DNA from: Candidatus Polarisedimenticolaceae bacterium
Lineage (GTDB): Bacteria; Pseudomonadota; Gammaproteobacteria; Chromatiales; Chromatiaceae
Reading direction: 5' to 3'
NCBI GenBank assembly: GCA_021648685.1
Contig: JAKISI010000004.1
Span: 1 to 64,000 of the forward strand
DNA length: 64,000 nucleotides
The position numbers and the translations under genes were made by a program. Below the pieces are notes generated by a model that had not been told where the DNA came from, did no database searches, and saw only the letters and a list, made by a program, of their open reading frames with translations. This document shows, piece by piece, positions 27,578-37,070 of the stretch; within the stretch, counting starts at the first letter, position 1, and each line of letters starts with the position of its first letter.

Positions 27578-28470
27578 GTGATGATTGGGTCAGCCAGAAG
27601 GAGCGCGGCACTCCCTTTGCGTTGCGTCTGATTCTCTGGATTGCACAACATCTTGGGCGTGGTTTTGCACGTCTCTTTCTCTACCCGATTACGCTCTACT
27701 TCCTGCTGATAGCCAAGCCACAGCGTATGGCTTCGCAACAATATCTCAACCGTATTCTTGGGCGTCCGGCTACCCTTTCTGATGTGGCACGGCATATCCA
27801 CTGCTTTGCTTCAACTATTCTGGATCGGGTTTTTCTGCTGGCGGATCGCAGCAGTGAATTTGAGATCAAACGACACAACCCTGAAGAGGTCTACAATCTG
27901 ATTGATCAAGGGCAGGGCTGCCTGCTGCTGGGTGCTCACTTGGGCAGCTTTGAGGTGTTGCGTGCGCCGGCAATCAACGAGCGCAAGCTGCCATTGAAAA
28001 TATTGATGTATCCCAACCACAATGAGCAGATCTCAAAGATATTTATGGAGCTGAACCCGGAGGTTGCAGAGACTGTTTTGCCGTTGGGAGAGATGGATAC
28101 CATGCTCAGGGTGGCCGATGCGGTAGCAGATGGCAAGGCGGTAGCCATGCTGGGGGATCGCGCAATTGGTAGTGAAAAATCGGTTGATTGCCGCTTTCTT
28201 GGCAAGGTGGCTAAATTTCCTGCCGGCCCGATGTTGCTGGCCTCAGTACTGAAGGTGCCGGTAATCCTTTTTGTCGGCCTGCACATGGGCGGCAACCGCT
28301 ATGAACTCTATTTTGAGAAGCTGGCAGATCGGGTGGTGGTGGATCGAAAGCAGCGTGATGCAGATCTGCAAAAGTGGGTACAACGCTATGCAGACCGTCT
28401 GGAACACTATGCGCGTAAAGCCCCCAATAACTGGTTCAACTTCTACGATTTCTGGGATAAGGATGCGTAG
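27574..28470 (+). CDS. LpxL/HtrB-like acyltransferase
   Basis: The 298-residue inner-membrane acyltransferase belongs to the lipid A late-acyltransferase fold. The catalytic HX4E motif is HLGSFE within LLLGAHLGSFEVL (near residue 115), and GDRAIG and FPAGPMLLA follow. An N-terminal hydrophobic segment (FARLFLYPITLYFLL) anchors it. In aryl-polyene clusters such enzymes are thought to attach the polyene to a lipid or sugar anchor. The start overlaps the previous gene by four bases. Confidence 0.85.
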   Translation: MSDDWVSQKERGTPFALRLILWIAQHLGRGFARLFLYPITLYFLLIAKPQRMASQQYLNRILGRPATLSDVARHIHCFASTILDRVFLLADRSSEFEIKRHNPEEVYNLIDQGQGCLLLGAHLGSFEVLRAPAINERKLPLKILMYPNHNEQISKIFMELNPEVAETVLPLGEMDTMLRVADAVADGKAVAMLGDRAIGSEKSVDCRFLGKVAKFPAGPMLLASVLKVPVILFVGLHMGGNRYELYFEKLADRVVVDRKQRDADLQKWVQRYADRLEHYARKAPNNWFNFYDFWDKDA

Positions 28471-29044
28471 CCCACTCTGCGTCCTGATGATCTTTAGTTC
28501 CCTGCTGGCCGTTTCGGTACAAGCCCTGGCAGTGGAGTGGAGCCGCACCGAGTTAATGGCACTGTTGGCCACAACAACAGGGAGTGAGCAACGCTATACA
28601 GAGATCAAGCAGCTGGCATTTCTTGAGCGATCGGTTGTGTCGCAGGGACAGCTTATCTTCTCCCCACCTGACCGGCTGGTGAAACAGGTCGATCAGCCTG
28701 ATCCAGTCCGTTATGAAATCGTGGGCGACCGCATGTCGATCAGCCGCCCCGGTGAGGCTGCGCAGGTTGTCCGTGTTGATGCTCATCCGCTGCTGCGTCT
28801 CTTCATCGATACCCTGCGAGCCCTGCTGATGGGTGATCTGAAGTTACTGGAGCAGCACTATTCAGTCGAGCTAACGGGCAGCCACAGTGCATGGCAGTTG
28901 CACCTTGTCCCACGCGACAGCCAGCTGGCGGCATCGGTTGACTCTTTGACCATCAACGGGCGGGATAAACATATCGAACAGATGGTTACGCAGGAGCAGA
29001 GCGGCGATCAAACCACCCTGACCCTGCACCACAGCGGTGAATAG
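28463..29044 (+). CDS. LolA-like outer-membrane carrier protein
   Basis: The 193-residue periplasmic protein has a signal peptide (MRSPLCVLMIFSSLLAVSVQ, cleavage near ALA). The LolA-type fold is shown by LAFLERSVVSQGQLIFSPPD and LVKQVDQPDPVRYEIVGDRM. LolA-like proteins next to MMPL exporters in aryl-polyene clusters are proposed to carry the product over the periplasm. The ATG at 28463 lies inside the acyltransferase stop region, so translation is coupled; a longer upstream frame is antisense-like noise in the previous gene. Confidence 0.82.
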   Translation: MRSPLCVLMIFSSLLAVSVQALAVEWSRTELMALLATTTGSEQRYTEIKQLAFLERSVVSQGQLIFSPPDRLVKQVDQPDPVRYEIVGDRMSISRPGEAAQVVRVDAHPLLRLFIDTLRALLMGDLKLLEQHYSVELTGSHSAWQLHLVPRDSQLAASVDSLTINGRDKHIEQMVTQEQSGDQTTLTLHHSGE

Positions 29045-31355
29045 ACACCAGCTCATACCACTCCTTGTCTGGCTGCTGCTGGTTGCATTTGCCTCTGCCT
29101 GGTTGATGGCAAAGGTGCCCATACGTTCTGACCTCTCGCTCTCTCTTCCTGCCAGCAGTGACCCTGTTGAGAAGGTGATGCAACACAAGCTGCATGAAGG
29201 GGTGGCCTCACGTCTGATTCTGATGGGCATCGAGGGTGGCTCGCTGGAACAGCGTGTTGCAGCAAGCCGCCAGTTGCGGCATGCGTTGTTGCAGCTGGAA
29301 CACTTTAAGCGGGTAGAGAATGGTACAACAGCAGCATGGCTAAAGAGCGACCCACTGCTGTTTGAATATCGTTACCTGTTGGCCAAAAAGGGTGGGGCAA
29401 CGCAGTTTAGCGCACAAGGATTGGCGCAGGCGCTCGACCAGCGCATGCAAGAGTTGATGGCTCCCTACCCCTCACCGTTTAAACAGCAGCTGCCACGAGA
29501 CCCAACCGCCGCCTATCCGGCGTTGCTCAAGCAGTGGCTACCGCCATCCCGCCCCAACAATGTGCAGGGTGCCTGGTTCTCAGCAGATCAGCAGCGTGCC
29601 TTGCTGGTTGCTGAAACCTGGGCCAAAGGGATGGCGATGGACAGCCAGCAGCAGGCACTTGATGCGATCCGGCAGCAGCTCCATCAGCTTGACAGCAGCG
29701 GTCAATTGCAATTGCAGGTCAGTGGGCCAGGCCTGTTTGCGGTTCAGTCGCGGGAGGTGATTCGGAGTGAGTCCCAACAGCTGAGCATGATTGCGTCGGC
29801 CGCAATAGTGGTTATCCTGCTGCTGGCCTACCGTTCGTTGCGTATTGCCATCCTGGCGGCACTGCCACTGATCACCGCCATGCTGGCCGGCAGTTGTCTG
29901 GCCGGTCTGCTGTTTGGTGAGCTATATGGCATTACACTGGCCTTTGGCATCACCCTGTTGGGGGTCACTATTGACTATCCCATCCACCTCTTCAGTCATC
30001 TTAAAAAAAGTGAGCCAGCCTCACAGAGCCTGATGCGGATATGGGGCACCTTGAGGATCGGGGTGATAACCACCTGCATCGGTTATCTGGTGATGGCGGT
30101 AAGCGATTTTCGCGGACTCAGCCAGTTGGGGGTTTTCACCATTGGTGGTCTGCTTGCCGGGGCATTGACCACTCGGTTCCTGTTACCACGATTGATGGGA
30201 GAGGGTTGGGAGCCTGTCCAACAAAAAGACACTCATCAAATCCCCAGACCTGGCCGATCACCAGCAAGGCTGTTATTTGCAACCGGGCTTGGCGCACTGC
30301 TCTTTCTCTTTATACAGCCTACATCCATCTGGCAGGATGATCTCACTGCAATGAGCGCGCTGCCAAAACGGGTATTGGATCTGGATCAGGAGATGCGCAT
30401 GCAGCTTGGTGCGCCGGAGGCGGGGCAGCTGATTATCCTGCATGCCCGGAACCTTGAGGATGCGCTTGTGCAGGCAGAGAGATTGGAGCCTGGACTGGAG
30501 AAGCTGGTTAAGTCACAAGCCATTGCCGGTTTTAATCTGGCCAGTAACCATCTGCCCAGCCGCAAGCGCCAACTGGAGCGGCAGGCCGCACTGCCATCCG
30601 ACAAACAGTTGAGCAGCAGCCTGAAACAGGCACTCTCAAGCCATCGCTTTCGTAGCGGACTCTTTGCCCCTTTTTTAGAGGATGTCACCACGGCACGAAC
30701 GCTTCAGCCGCTTGAATTGAAGCGGCTGGCAGGGACGCAGATCGGCCAGCAACTGGCCAGTCTGATACACCGGGAGGGTGATAAGTGGTTTCTGATGGTG
30801 CCGCTCTACGGCGTGGAAAACCCGGCTGCCATCAGGCAACTGATAACAGAAGCCGATAATGCCTCCATCCGTTATCTTCAGCTGGGTGAAGAGGGCAAAC
30901 GGATGGTCATTGGTTTCCGTGAGGGGATCTTCTCCATGATGGGTTGGGGGGTGCTGGCAATGATCAGTCTGTTACTGATCGGCCTGAAATCAATCCGGGC
31001 AGCCACGCTGGTTATGCTGCCCGTTTTGCTGGCGGTTACCCTGACCATCACGCTGTTGGTGCTGCTGGGTAAGATGCTGACGATCTTCCATCTGGTTGCA
31101 CTGATGCTGGTGATGGGTATCGGGATCGACTACAGCCTCTTCTTCAGTCGGCAAGAGGCGAACGAAGAGGAGCGTTGGCGGACACTCCATGCCCTGGTTG
31201 TCTGCGCTATTTCAACCACAACGGTCTTCGCAATTCTGGCCAGCTCAGAGATCCCCGTATTGAGCGCCATTGGCCAGACAACAGCGATTGGCGTGGTGGC
31301 CAGCTTCATCACTGCTATGGTGTTTGCCCGTCAACCAGGTGGGAATGATGAGTAG
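29037..31355 (+). CDS. MMPL/RND-type exporter
   Basis: The 772-residue inner-membrane transporter has two halves, each with a transmembrane segment, a periplasmic domain and a bundle of five helices. Proton-relay aspartates sit in GVTIDYPIHLFSH and GIGIDYSLFFSRQE, the GxxxDY motif typical of the superfamily. It would move the aryl-polyene lipid out of the inner membrane, handing it to the LolA-like protein. It starts at GTG, overlapping the previous gene. Its last 25 bases overlap the convergent chorismatase gene. Confidence 0.88.
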   Translation: MNRHQLIPLLVWLLLVAFASAWLMAKVPIRSDLSLSLPASSDPVEKVMQHKLHEGVASRLILMGIEGGSLEQRVAASRQLRHALLQLEHFKRVENGTTAAWLKSDPLLFEYRYLLAKKGGATQFSAQGLAQALDQRMQELMAPYPSPFKQQLPRDPTAAYPALLKQWLPPSRPNNVQGAWFSADQQRALLVAETWAKGMAMDSQQQALDAIRQQLHQLDSSGQLQLQVSGPGLFAVQSREVIRSESQQLSMIASAAIVVILLLAYRSLRIAILAALPLITAMLAGSCLAGLLFGELYGITLAFGITLLGVTIDYPIHLFSHLKKSEPASQSLMRIWGTLRIGVITTCIGYLVMAVSDFRGLSQLGVFTIGGLLAGALTTRFLLPRLMGEGWEPVQQKDTHQIPRPGRSPARLLFATGLGALLFLFIQPTSIWQDDLTAMSALPKRVLDLDQEMRMQLGAPEAGQLIILHARNLEDALVQAERLEPGLEKLVKSQAIAGFNLASNHLPSRKRQLERQAALPSDKQLSSSLKQALSSHRFRSGLFAPFLEDVTTARTLQPLELKRLAGTQIGQQLASLIHREGDKWFLMVPLYGVENPAAIRQLITEADNASIRYLQLGEEGKRMVIGFREGIFSMMGWGVLAMISLLLIGLKSIRAATLVMLPVLLAVTLTITLLVLLGKMLTIFHLVALMLVMGIGIDYSLFFSRQEANEEERWRTLHALVVCAISTTTVFAILASSEIPVLSAIGQTTAIGVVASFITAMVFARQPGGNDE

Positions 31356-32341
31356 CCATCAATCTCAAGTAGCAGATCCTGACGGCAGATATCAGCCTGT
31401 AGGTAGATCCTGGGCGTATCGGGTTCAAACAGTGAGTTGATCTGCGCATCAGTTGGAGCAAGATCCTCAACCTGGCGCAGATAGATCTTGAGCAGCATCC
31501 GTTTCTGTAGAATCTCTACAGTGGCGCCTGTCTGTTGTGATGCCTCCTTCAGTAGCTGCTGGATATTATGCAGACTCTCTTGCAGCTGACCCATGCCGTC
31601 ATTCAAGTGGCGGGTCTCATGCCCCACCACGCTGGCGGTGCCGGAGATATAGAGATCACTCTGCCCATGCCATGCCTTTAGAATGGCGCGTGAGAAACAG
31701 GGGCTTTTGGGACTGTAGATTATGGGGTACTGAAAGGCGCTGACCTGCCTGGGGTTCTCAATCTGTTGACCGGGTGTTTTACTGGCCAGAAAATAGATGA
31801 GAAAACCGGCTGAGTGGGTGCCAATGGCGGTGGCAGCGGGGAGTCGCTTTTCAAAGCCCTCACTCTTTGCACAGGCGCGGTGGCGGCCAATACAGAAGCG
31901 CTTGTATCGCTCCTGTTGATCCTGCTCCTGGTTGATGTTCGGAAAGTAGTTCCAGATGCGGATGAGATGCGGATAGCCTTGCTGGGCTGTTAAATCAAGC
32001 AGTGAACGGTAAGCCTGCTCACTGATGTGCTCCAGATTAGGTGAGCTGCCCTCTTCAAGCAGCACATGACCAAACAGCATCTCACCGGCGGTGCAAAAGG
32101 TGATGTTCTCTCTCTGATGCCAGCTGATGTGGTGTTGGGTGCGCCAGACCTCAACCCGTTTCTGCGTGTTAAGCTGGGGGAGACCGACGGTGATTTCTAC
32201 CCCTCCAGCTTGTGAGGAACTTGCTGAACCAGTGAAGTGGATCAGTGCCATCACGCTGGGATCATTGGCCAGCGTTACTGCCAACTCAGCGGGGAGATAA
32301 TCAATCTGAAGCGTATTTCTAACAGTTGTTGTTGGTATCAC
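31331..32341 (-). CDS. Chorismatase, XanB2/FkbO-like
   Basis: The 336-residue YjgF-like two-domain enzyme hydrolyses chorismate. The family blocks PHLIRIWNYFPNIN, ERYKRFCIGRHRA (near residue 150), LPAATAIGT, and SGTASVVGHETRH are all present. XanB2 makes 3- and 4-hydroxybenzoate, the xanthomonadin starter. It is the only minus-strand gene in the cluster, with its own 120-bp divergent promoter region. The product (3-HBA or 4-HBA) cannot be told from the sequence by eye. Confidence 0.87.
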   Translation of the reverse strand: MIPTTTVRNTLQIDYLPAELAVTLANDPSVMALIHFTGSASSSQAGGVEITVGLPQLNTQKRVEVWRTQHHISWHQRENITFCTAGEMLFGHVLLEEGSSPNLEHISEQAYRSLLDLTAQQGYPHLIRIWNYFPNINQEQDQQERYKRFCIGRHRACAKSEGFEKRLPAATAIGTHSAGFLIYFLASKTPGQQIENPRQVSAFQYPIIYSPKSPCFSRAILKAWHGQSDLYISGTASVVGHETRHLNDGMGQLQESLHNIQQLLKEASQQTGATVEILQKRMLLKIYLRQVEDLAPTDAQINSLFEPDTPRIYLQADICRQDLLLEIDGYSSFPPG

Positions 32342-32465
32342 GGGATTTGAGGTTTGTCTGAAGTAGCTACAAAGGGTTGTAAATGGCCATGGATGATGTG
32401 GTATTTTAACCTAAAAAGAGCAGTTCTGTTTTTGGATTCGCCAATACAAAAGGAGGTAAACAGTG

Positions 32466-33071
32466 ATGAACAAAAAAATGAATTTCTCAGCCTGTTTTGC
32501 AGTATTGCTGTTGGCGCTGTTTTTATCGGGCTGCGCAGGCACAGTAAAAAATATGCGAATTGTGCCACCTGACAGGGTTGTTGTCGCGCCAGAGGAGGGA
32601 AAGGCAAGGGTTGTGTTTATGCGCCCATCAGGTTTAGGGTTTGCCATCCAATCCAGCGTATTTGAAATTAAAGGGGGTAACCCTTCACTGGTTGGGATTG
32701 TTGCGGCAAAGAAAAAGGTGTCTTATGAGTTAGAGCCGGGGGAACATCTTTTCATGGTTGTTGGTGAAAGTGCAGATTTTATGTCAGCAGAATTAATAGC
32801 AAACAGGACGTATTATGCACTTGTCACACCAAGAATGGGGCTGTGGAAGGCACGCTTCTCTCTTAAGCCAATACATGCTGGTGAATTAAACTCTCCTCAA
32901 TTCAAAGAGTGGCAAGAAAGTTGTGAGTGGGTGGAAAAATCTCCTGCCTCTGATAATTGGGCAAGTAGCAATATGGCTAGCATCCAATCAAAATATAGAG
33001 AATATTATACAAAGTGGATGAGTAAAGATTTGTCTGAGAGGCCTAAGTTGCTGCTGCAAGATGGGCAGTAG
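32466..33071 (+). CDS. DUF2846-like lipoprotein in the pigment cluster
   Basis: This is a lipoprotein of about 201 residues with a signal ending LFLSGC. The mature domain has ARVVFMRPSGLGFAIQSSVF and SYELEPGEHLFMVV, the pattern of DUF2846. A strong SD (AAAGGAGGT) precedes the GTG/ATG pair at 32463/32466. It lies between the divergent chorismatase and the membrane protein gene. Base composition is more AT-rich than that of neighbours. It may help at the outer membrane, or may be a passenger gene. Confidence 0.72.
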   Translation: MNKKMNFSACFAVLLLALFLSGCAGTVKNMRIVPPDRVVVAPEEGKARVVFMRPSGLGFAIQSSVFEIKGGNPSLVGIVAAKKKVSYELEPGEHLFMVVGESADFMSAELIANRTYYALVTPRMGLWKARFSLKPIHAGELNSPQFKEWQESCEWVEKSPASDNWASSNMASIQSKYREYYTKWMSKDLSERPKLLLQDGQ

Positions 33072-33116
33072 GGATACCATTGTCAGCAGTGGAAGCATGC
33101 TTGTTTCTAATAAAAA

Positions 33117-33743
33117 ATGACTGGTTCCCGTCTGCTGCTGGTACTTATCCCACTTTATCCGCTAGCTCTCCATGTTGGTATTTTTGCAGGTTCAGTGACG
33201 CCGGGTATTTTAGTGCTCTCGGTGCTGTTGCTATTGAGTGGTGGCGGGCTGCTGATGAAGCAGGCTTATTCTGGCTGGGTATTGCTTTTATTGGGCGTTG
33301 GGCTGCTGATCTGCCAGGCTTACTATCAGTCTGCCGCGCAAATGACGCTCTTTTTACCGCCTATCCTGATCAACCTTCTGCTGGGTTTTCTTTTTGCCAG
33401 GACATTGGGGGCAGATTCAACACCGCTCATCAGCGCCTTTGCCAAAGTGGTGCATGGGCATGAACTGGATGAGATGACCCGACACTATACCCGTGCGGTA
33501 ACCCGGTTATGGACTGGGCTGTTTGTACTGCTGGCTCTGGGGTCTCTTCTGCTTGCGCTCTTTGCACCGCTGGAGATCTGGTCGCTGTTTACCAATTTTA
33601 TTAACTACCTCCTGGTGCTGTTAATCTTTGTTATTGAGTATCAGGTCAGAATCCGCCATCTTCCACATCTCAAACATCCGGGTTTTATTGGCTTTATGCG
33701 TCTATTGGGGATGATTGACCTGCGTGCATTGTCAAAATCATGA
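33117..33743 (+). CDS. Aryl-polyene cluster membrane protein (COG4648-like)
   Basis: The 208-residue integral membrane protein has about five or six hydrophobic helices, including FLPPILINLLLGFLFARTL and IWSLFTNFINYLLVLLIFVI. Proteins of this class regularly accompany the AMP-ligase in aryl-polyene clusters. The biochemical role is unknown. The stop overlaps the ligase start by four bases, so the two are coupled. Confidence 0.75.
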   Translation: MTGSRLLLVLIPLYPLALHVGIFAGSVTPGILVLSVLLLLSGGGLLMKQAYSGWVLLLLGVGLLICQAYYQSAAQMTLFLPPILINLLLGFLFARTLGADSTPLISAFAKVVHGHELDEMTRHYTRAVTRLWTGLFVLLALGSLLLALFAPLEIWSLFTNFINYLLVLLIFVIEYQVRIRHLPHLKHPGFIGFMRLLGMIDLRALSKS

Positions 33744-35074
33744 GTAGCGGTTTTCTGTTATTTCAGCATGCACCGACCGATCCATTTGTCTGGCACAAGG
33801 GGAAGCCGATTACAGCAGCCGCTTTTCTGCATGATGTGATGGTGCTGGTTGAATCGCTACCGGAAAGGCGCTATCTGTTTAACCTCTGCGAGAATCGTTA
33901 CCACTTTATGGTGGGCTTTGCAGCAGCGACGATAAAGGGACAGGTTAATCTGCTGCCACCCAACCGCACCCCTGACCTCATCAATGGACTGGCAGCGGTG
34001 TACACTGACAGTTACTGCCTGTCTGAGCAGACAATAGCCGGAGTTGAGCTGCCATCGGCCAGGTTGCGGATAGAGACAGCGGGACAAGGTCATGTTGATC
34101 AGATTCCGGCTATTGACGGCGAGCAGCTGATTGCCATTGCCTTTACCTCTGGCAGTACAGGGGTGCCAAAACCCAATCCCAAGCAGTGGAAAGAGCTTGT
34201 AGTCGGCGCAGACAGCGCCATCTCGCGCTTCAATATCGTAGCGGGCAAGGTGTCGGCACTGGTTGCAACCGTGCCGCCTCAGCATATGTATGGCCTGGAG
34301 ACCAGCCTGCTCATACCCTGGCAAGCGGGTGTTGCCGTGCATACCGGGCGCCCCTTTTTTCCTGCTGATGTGGCGGAGGCGTTGGCATCGGTGCCGAAGC
34401 CCCGGATCTTAATCACCACCCCATTGCATCTTCGGGCCTGTCTGAAAGCAGATTTGACCTGGCCTGAGTTGGGATTCATTATTTCAGCCACTGCACCACT
34501 CTCAGCTGATCTGGCGCAGCAGGTGGAAGAGCGGCTGGATACGCAAGTTATGGAGATTTTTGGCTGCACCGAAGCAGGCTCCATTGCCTCCCGGCGCACA
34601 ACAGAGGGCGGCTGCTGGCATCTCTATGATGGAATGTCACTGCGGCTTTCTGGCCAGACGGGATATGTTGAGAGCGAGCAGCTACCTCAGCCGGTGCCAT
34701 TAGGTGATCAGATCGAGGTGGTCGACCGTCAGCATTTCAGCCTGCTGGGACGCAATGAAGAGATGATCAATATTGCGGGTAAACGCGCCTGCCTGAGTGA
34801 TCTGAACCATAAACTGAATGCCATTGCTGGTGTGGAGGATGGGGCCTTCATCATGCCGGACAGCCTGGGTGTCAAGACCACACGTCTGGCCGCTTTTGTG
34901 GTTGCACCAACATTGGATGAGGCAACCGTTACGCAGCGTTTAAAGTGTGGAATAGATGCGGCATTCTTGCCACGTCCGCTGTATAAAGTAGATGCCCTGC
35001 CGCGCAATGAGACAGGAAAACTGCCGCGTGCCGCTTTATTGAAACTGCTTGAGCAACATAAGGGCAACCAATAA
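33740..35074 (+). CDS. AMP-ligase for the aromatic starter
   Basis: The 444-residue ANL-superfamily adenylating enzyme has the P-loop-like IAFTSGSTGVPKP (near residue 134), the A5 motif EIFGCTEAGSIASRRT, and a C-terminal lysine region (NETGKLPRAALLKLLE). It would activate hydroxybenzoate made by the chorismatase and load it on the ACP. It is shorter than full acyl-CoA synthetases, as is usual for this group. ApeH and XanA2 are the closest roles known. Confidence 0.85.
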   Translation: MSSGFLLFQHAPTDPFVWHKGKPITAAAFLHDVMVLVESLPERRYLFNLCENRYHFMVGFAAATIKGQVNLLPPNRTPDLINGLAAVYTDSYCLSEQTIAGVELPSARLRIETAGQGHVDQIPAIDGEQLIAIAFTSGSTGVPKPNPKQWKELVVGADSAISRFNIVAGKVSALVATVPPQHMYGLETSLLIPWQAGVAVHTGRPFFPADVAEALASVPKPRILITTPLHLRACLKADLTWPELGFIISATAPLSADLAQQVEERLDTQVMEIFGCTEAGSIASRRTTEGGCWHLYDGMSLRLSGQTGYVESEQLPQPVPLGDQIEVVDRQHFSLLGRNEEMINIAGKRACLSDLNHKLNAIAGVEDGAFIMPDSLGVKTTRLAAFVVAPTLDEATVTQRLKCGIDAAFLPRPLYKVDALPRNETGKLPRAALLKLLEQHKGNQ

Positions 35075-35091
35075 TGGGAGAAGGAGTACCT

Positions 35092-36282
35092 ATGCCAACC
35101 CGCCCCATTCGCATCACCGCTTACACCTTGACCAATGCGCTGGGGTCTGGTGTTGATGCCTCACTGCATGCGCTCCAGTCTGGCCAAAGTGGGTTGCGAC
35201 CCTGTGACCTTCAGGATGTGGATCTATCGACATGGATTGGCCGGGTTGATGGTATTGAAGCGCAACCACTGCCCACAGCACTCTCCCGCTTTGAGTGCCG
35301 CAACAACCGTCTGGCTCATCTTGCACTGCAGGCGGATGACTTCAGTGAGCAGATCAGCGCAGCGGTTCACCGATATGGTGCAGATCGGATCGGTCTGTTC
35401 ATGGGCACCAGCACCTCTGGCATCAGTGCTACGGAAGAGGCCTACCGCCACCGTAATGAGCATGGTGATTTGCCGGATGAGTTCCAGCCCACCACAACCC
35501 ACATCATCTACTCGATAACCGGTTTTGTGCGTAGCTGCCTGCAACTTAAAGGCGTTGCACTGACCGTATCCACCGCATGCTCATCCAGTGCCAAGGTATT
35601 TGCCACGGCGCAACGCTATCTTGAGGCGGGGCTGTGTGACGCAGCAGTTGTGGGTGGCGTGGATTCACTCTGCCTGACCACGCTGTATGGTTTCCATGCG
35701 CTGGATCTGGTTTCGTCTGAACGCTGCAAGCCCTGGGATGTTAACCGGGATGGCATCAATATTGGCGAAGGTGCGGGGTTTGCTTTGCTGGAACGGGAAC
35801 AGGCTGGCGGGCAAGGATGCCTGCTGCTGGGTAGCGGCGAGAGCAGCGATGCCTACCATATGTCCACCCCGCATCCAGAGGGAAGGGGGGCAGCACTGGC
35901 GATGCGCCTGGCGCTGTCGCAGGCAGGAGTTGCCGCAGATGAGGTGGGATATATCAATCTGCACGGTACCGCCACCCCCAGCAATGATGCCGCTGAAGAT
36001 GCAGCGGTGATGCAGGTGTTTGGTAGAGAGACCCCATGCAGTTCAACCAAGGGCTGGACGGGGCATACCCTGGGGGCGGCGGGAGCCATTGAGGTTATCG
36101 TCACCTTGATGGCACTGGAGGCTGGTTATCTACCCTGTAGTCTGAATACAGAGCAGCCAGATAATAGATTGTCGGCAAATGTGCTGTTAGAGAGTGTGCA
36201 GCAAGAGATCACCTTCGCCATGAGCAACTCCTTTGGTTTTGGTGGCAACAACTGCAGTCTGCTGTTTGGGTGCGAGCGATGA
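35092..36282 (+). CDS. Beta-ketoacyl-ACP synthase (FabF-like)
   Basis: The 396-residue condensing enzyme carries a full catalytic triad: C163 (STACSSSAKVF), H291 (INLHGTATPSND) and H325 with K320 (STKGWTGHTLGAAGA). It would condense malonyl-ACP with the growing polyene. The ATG at 35092 is chosen because a strong SD (GAAGGAG) lies just before it; the ATG at 35074 would use the overlap with the ligase. It pairs with the Cys-less partner encoded next. Confidence 0.9.
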   Translation: MPTRPIRITAYTLTNALGSGVDASLHALQSGQSGLRPCDLQDVDLSTWIGRVDGIEAQPLPTALSRFECRNNRLAHLALQADDFSEQISAAVHRYGADRIGLFMGTSTSGISATEEAYRHRNEHGDLPDEFQPTTTHIIYSITGFVRSCLQLKGVALTVSTACSSSAKVFATAQRYLEAGLCDAAVVGGVDSLCLTTLYGFHALDLVSSERCKPWDVNRDGINIGEGAGFALLEREQAGGQGCLLLGSGESSDAYHMSTPHPEGRGAALAMRLALSQAGVAADEVGYINLHGTATPSNDAAEDAAVMQVFGRETPCSSTKGWTGHTLGAAGAIEVIVTLMALEAGYLPCSLNTEQPDNRLSANVLLESVQQEITFAMSNSFGFGGNNCSLLFGCER

Positions 36283-37070
36283 AGCCGGTCTACATTGAGG
36301 CAATCGGCCTGATTGGCCCCGGTTTGGCAAGCTGGCAACAGGCTGCTGCCATACTGGCGGATGATGGCGAATACCAAACCTGTGAGCTGCCGACACTGAA
36401 ACCCGGCATGCTGAAACCCAACGAACGCAGACGCACCACCCTGACCATCAAGCTGGCACTGCAAGCGGTGCAGGATGCGCTCGCATCAAACCGCTACCCT
36501 GATCTGAGTACCGTATTTGCCTCATCAGATGGTGACATGGATATTGTCGACCGTATCTGCCAGGCGCTCTGCCTGCCGGATCGCCCAGTCTCACCAACCT
36601 TTTTCCACAATTCGGTACATAATGCCCCGGCGGGATACTGCTCTATCGCAACGGGTTTCCATGCTCCCTCGACCAGCCTGTCGGGGCTGAATGGCAGCTT
36701 TGCAGTGGGGCTGCTGGATGCGGCTGTACAGGCCACGGTTGAGCAGCAACCTGTCATGCTGGTCTCCTATGATACTCCATGGCCGGGGGCGCTTAACCGG
36801 TTCAGAGCGCAGCGTTCCCCCTTTGGTGTAGCACTTGTTTTAAGCCCACAGGAAAGCGCTCAATCGGTTGTTGAGCTTACACTGTTGCCTGGAACAGGTG
36901 GTGATGAGAGCAAAATGGTGGATAGTGGGCTGGAGCAGTTACGGGTCCACACACCAGCCGCCAGCAGTCTGCCACTGCTGGAGGCAATTGCCCAAAACAG
37001 CACGGCGCGGCTGGTGCTGCCCTATCTGGTGGATGAGCAGATTGCAGTGGAGGTTAGGCCATGCCGTTAA
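36279..37070 (+). CDS. Ketosynthase-like chain-length factor
   Basis: The 263-residue protein has the N-terminal ketosynthase fold only: KPVYIEAIGLIGPGLASWQQ, FASSDGDMDIVDRICQAL and TFFHNSVHNAPAGYCSIATG. At the site where the nucleophilic cysteine would be expected the sequence is SVHNAPAGY, and the C-terminal half with the two catalytic histidines is missing. Such beta-ketoacyl synthase N-terminal-like proteins form heterodimers with an active KS in aryl-polyene systems. It begins inside the stop of the KS gene. Confidence 0.8.
   Translation: MKPVYIEAIGLIGPGLASWQQAAAILADDGEYQTCELPTLKPGMLKPNERRRTTLTIKLALQAVQDALASNRYPDLSTVFASSDGDMDIVDRICQALCLPDRPVSPTFFHNSVHNAPAGYCSIATGFHAPSTSLSGLNGSFAVGLLDAAVQATVEQQPVMLVSYDTPWPGALNRFRAQRSPFGVALVLSPQESAQSVVELTLLPGTGGDESKMVDSGLEQLRVHTPAASSLPLLEAIAQNSTARLVLPYLVDEQIAVEVRPCR

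Noticed and set aside
28271-28462. Upstream extension of the LolA-like frame
   Set aside because: It lies inside the acyltransferase gene in another frame, and the signal peptide begins at 28463.
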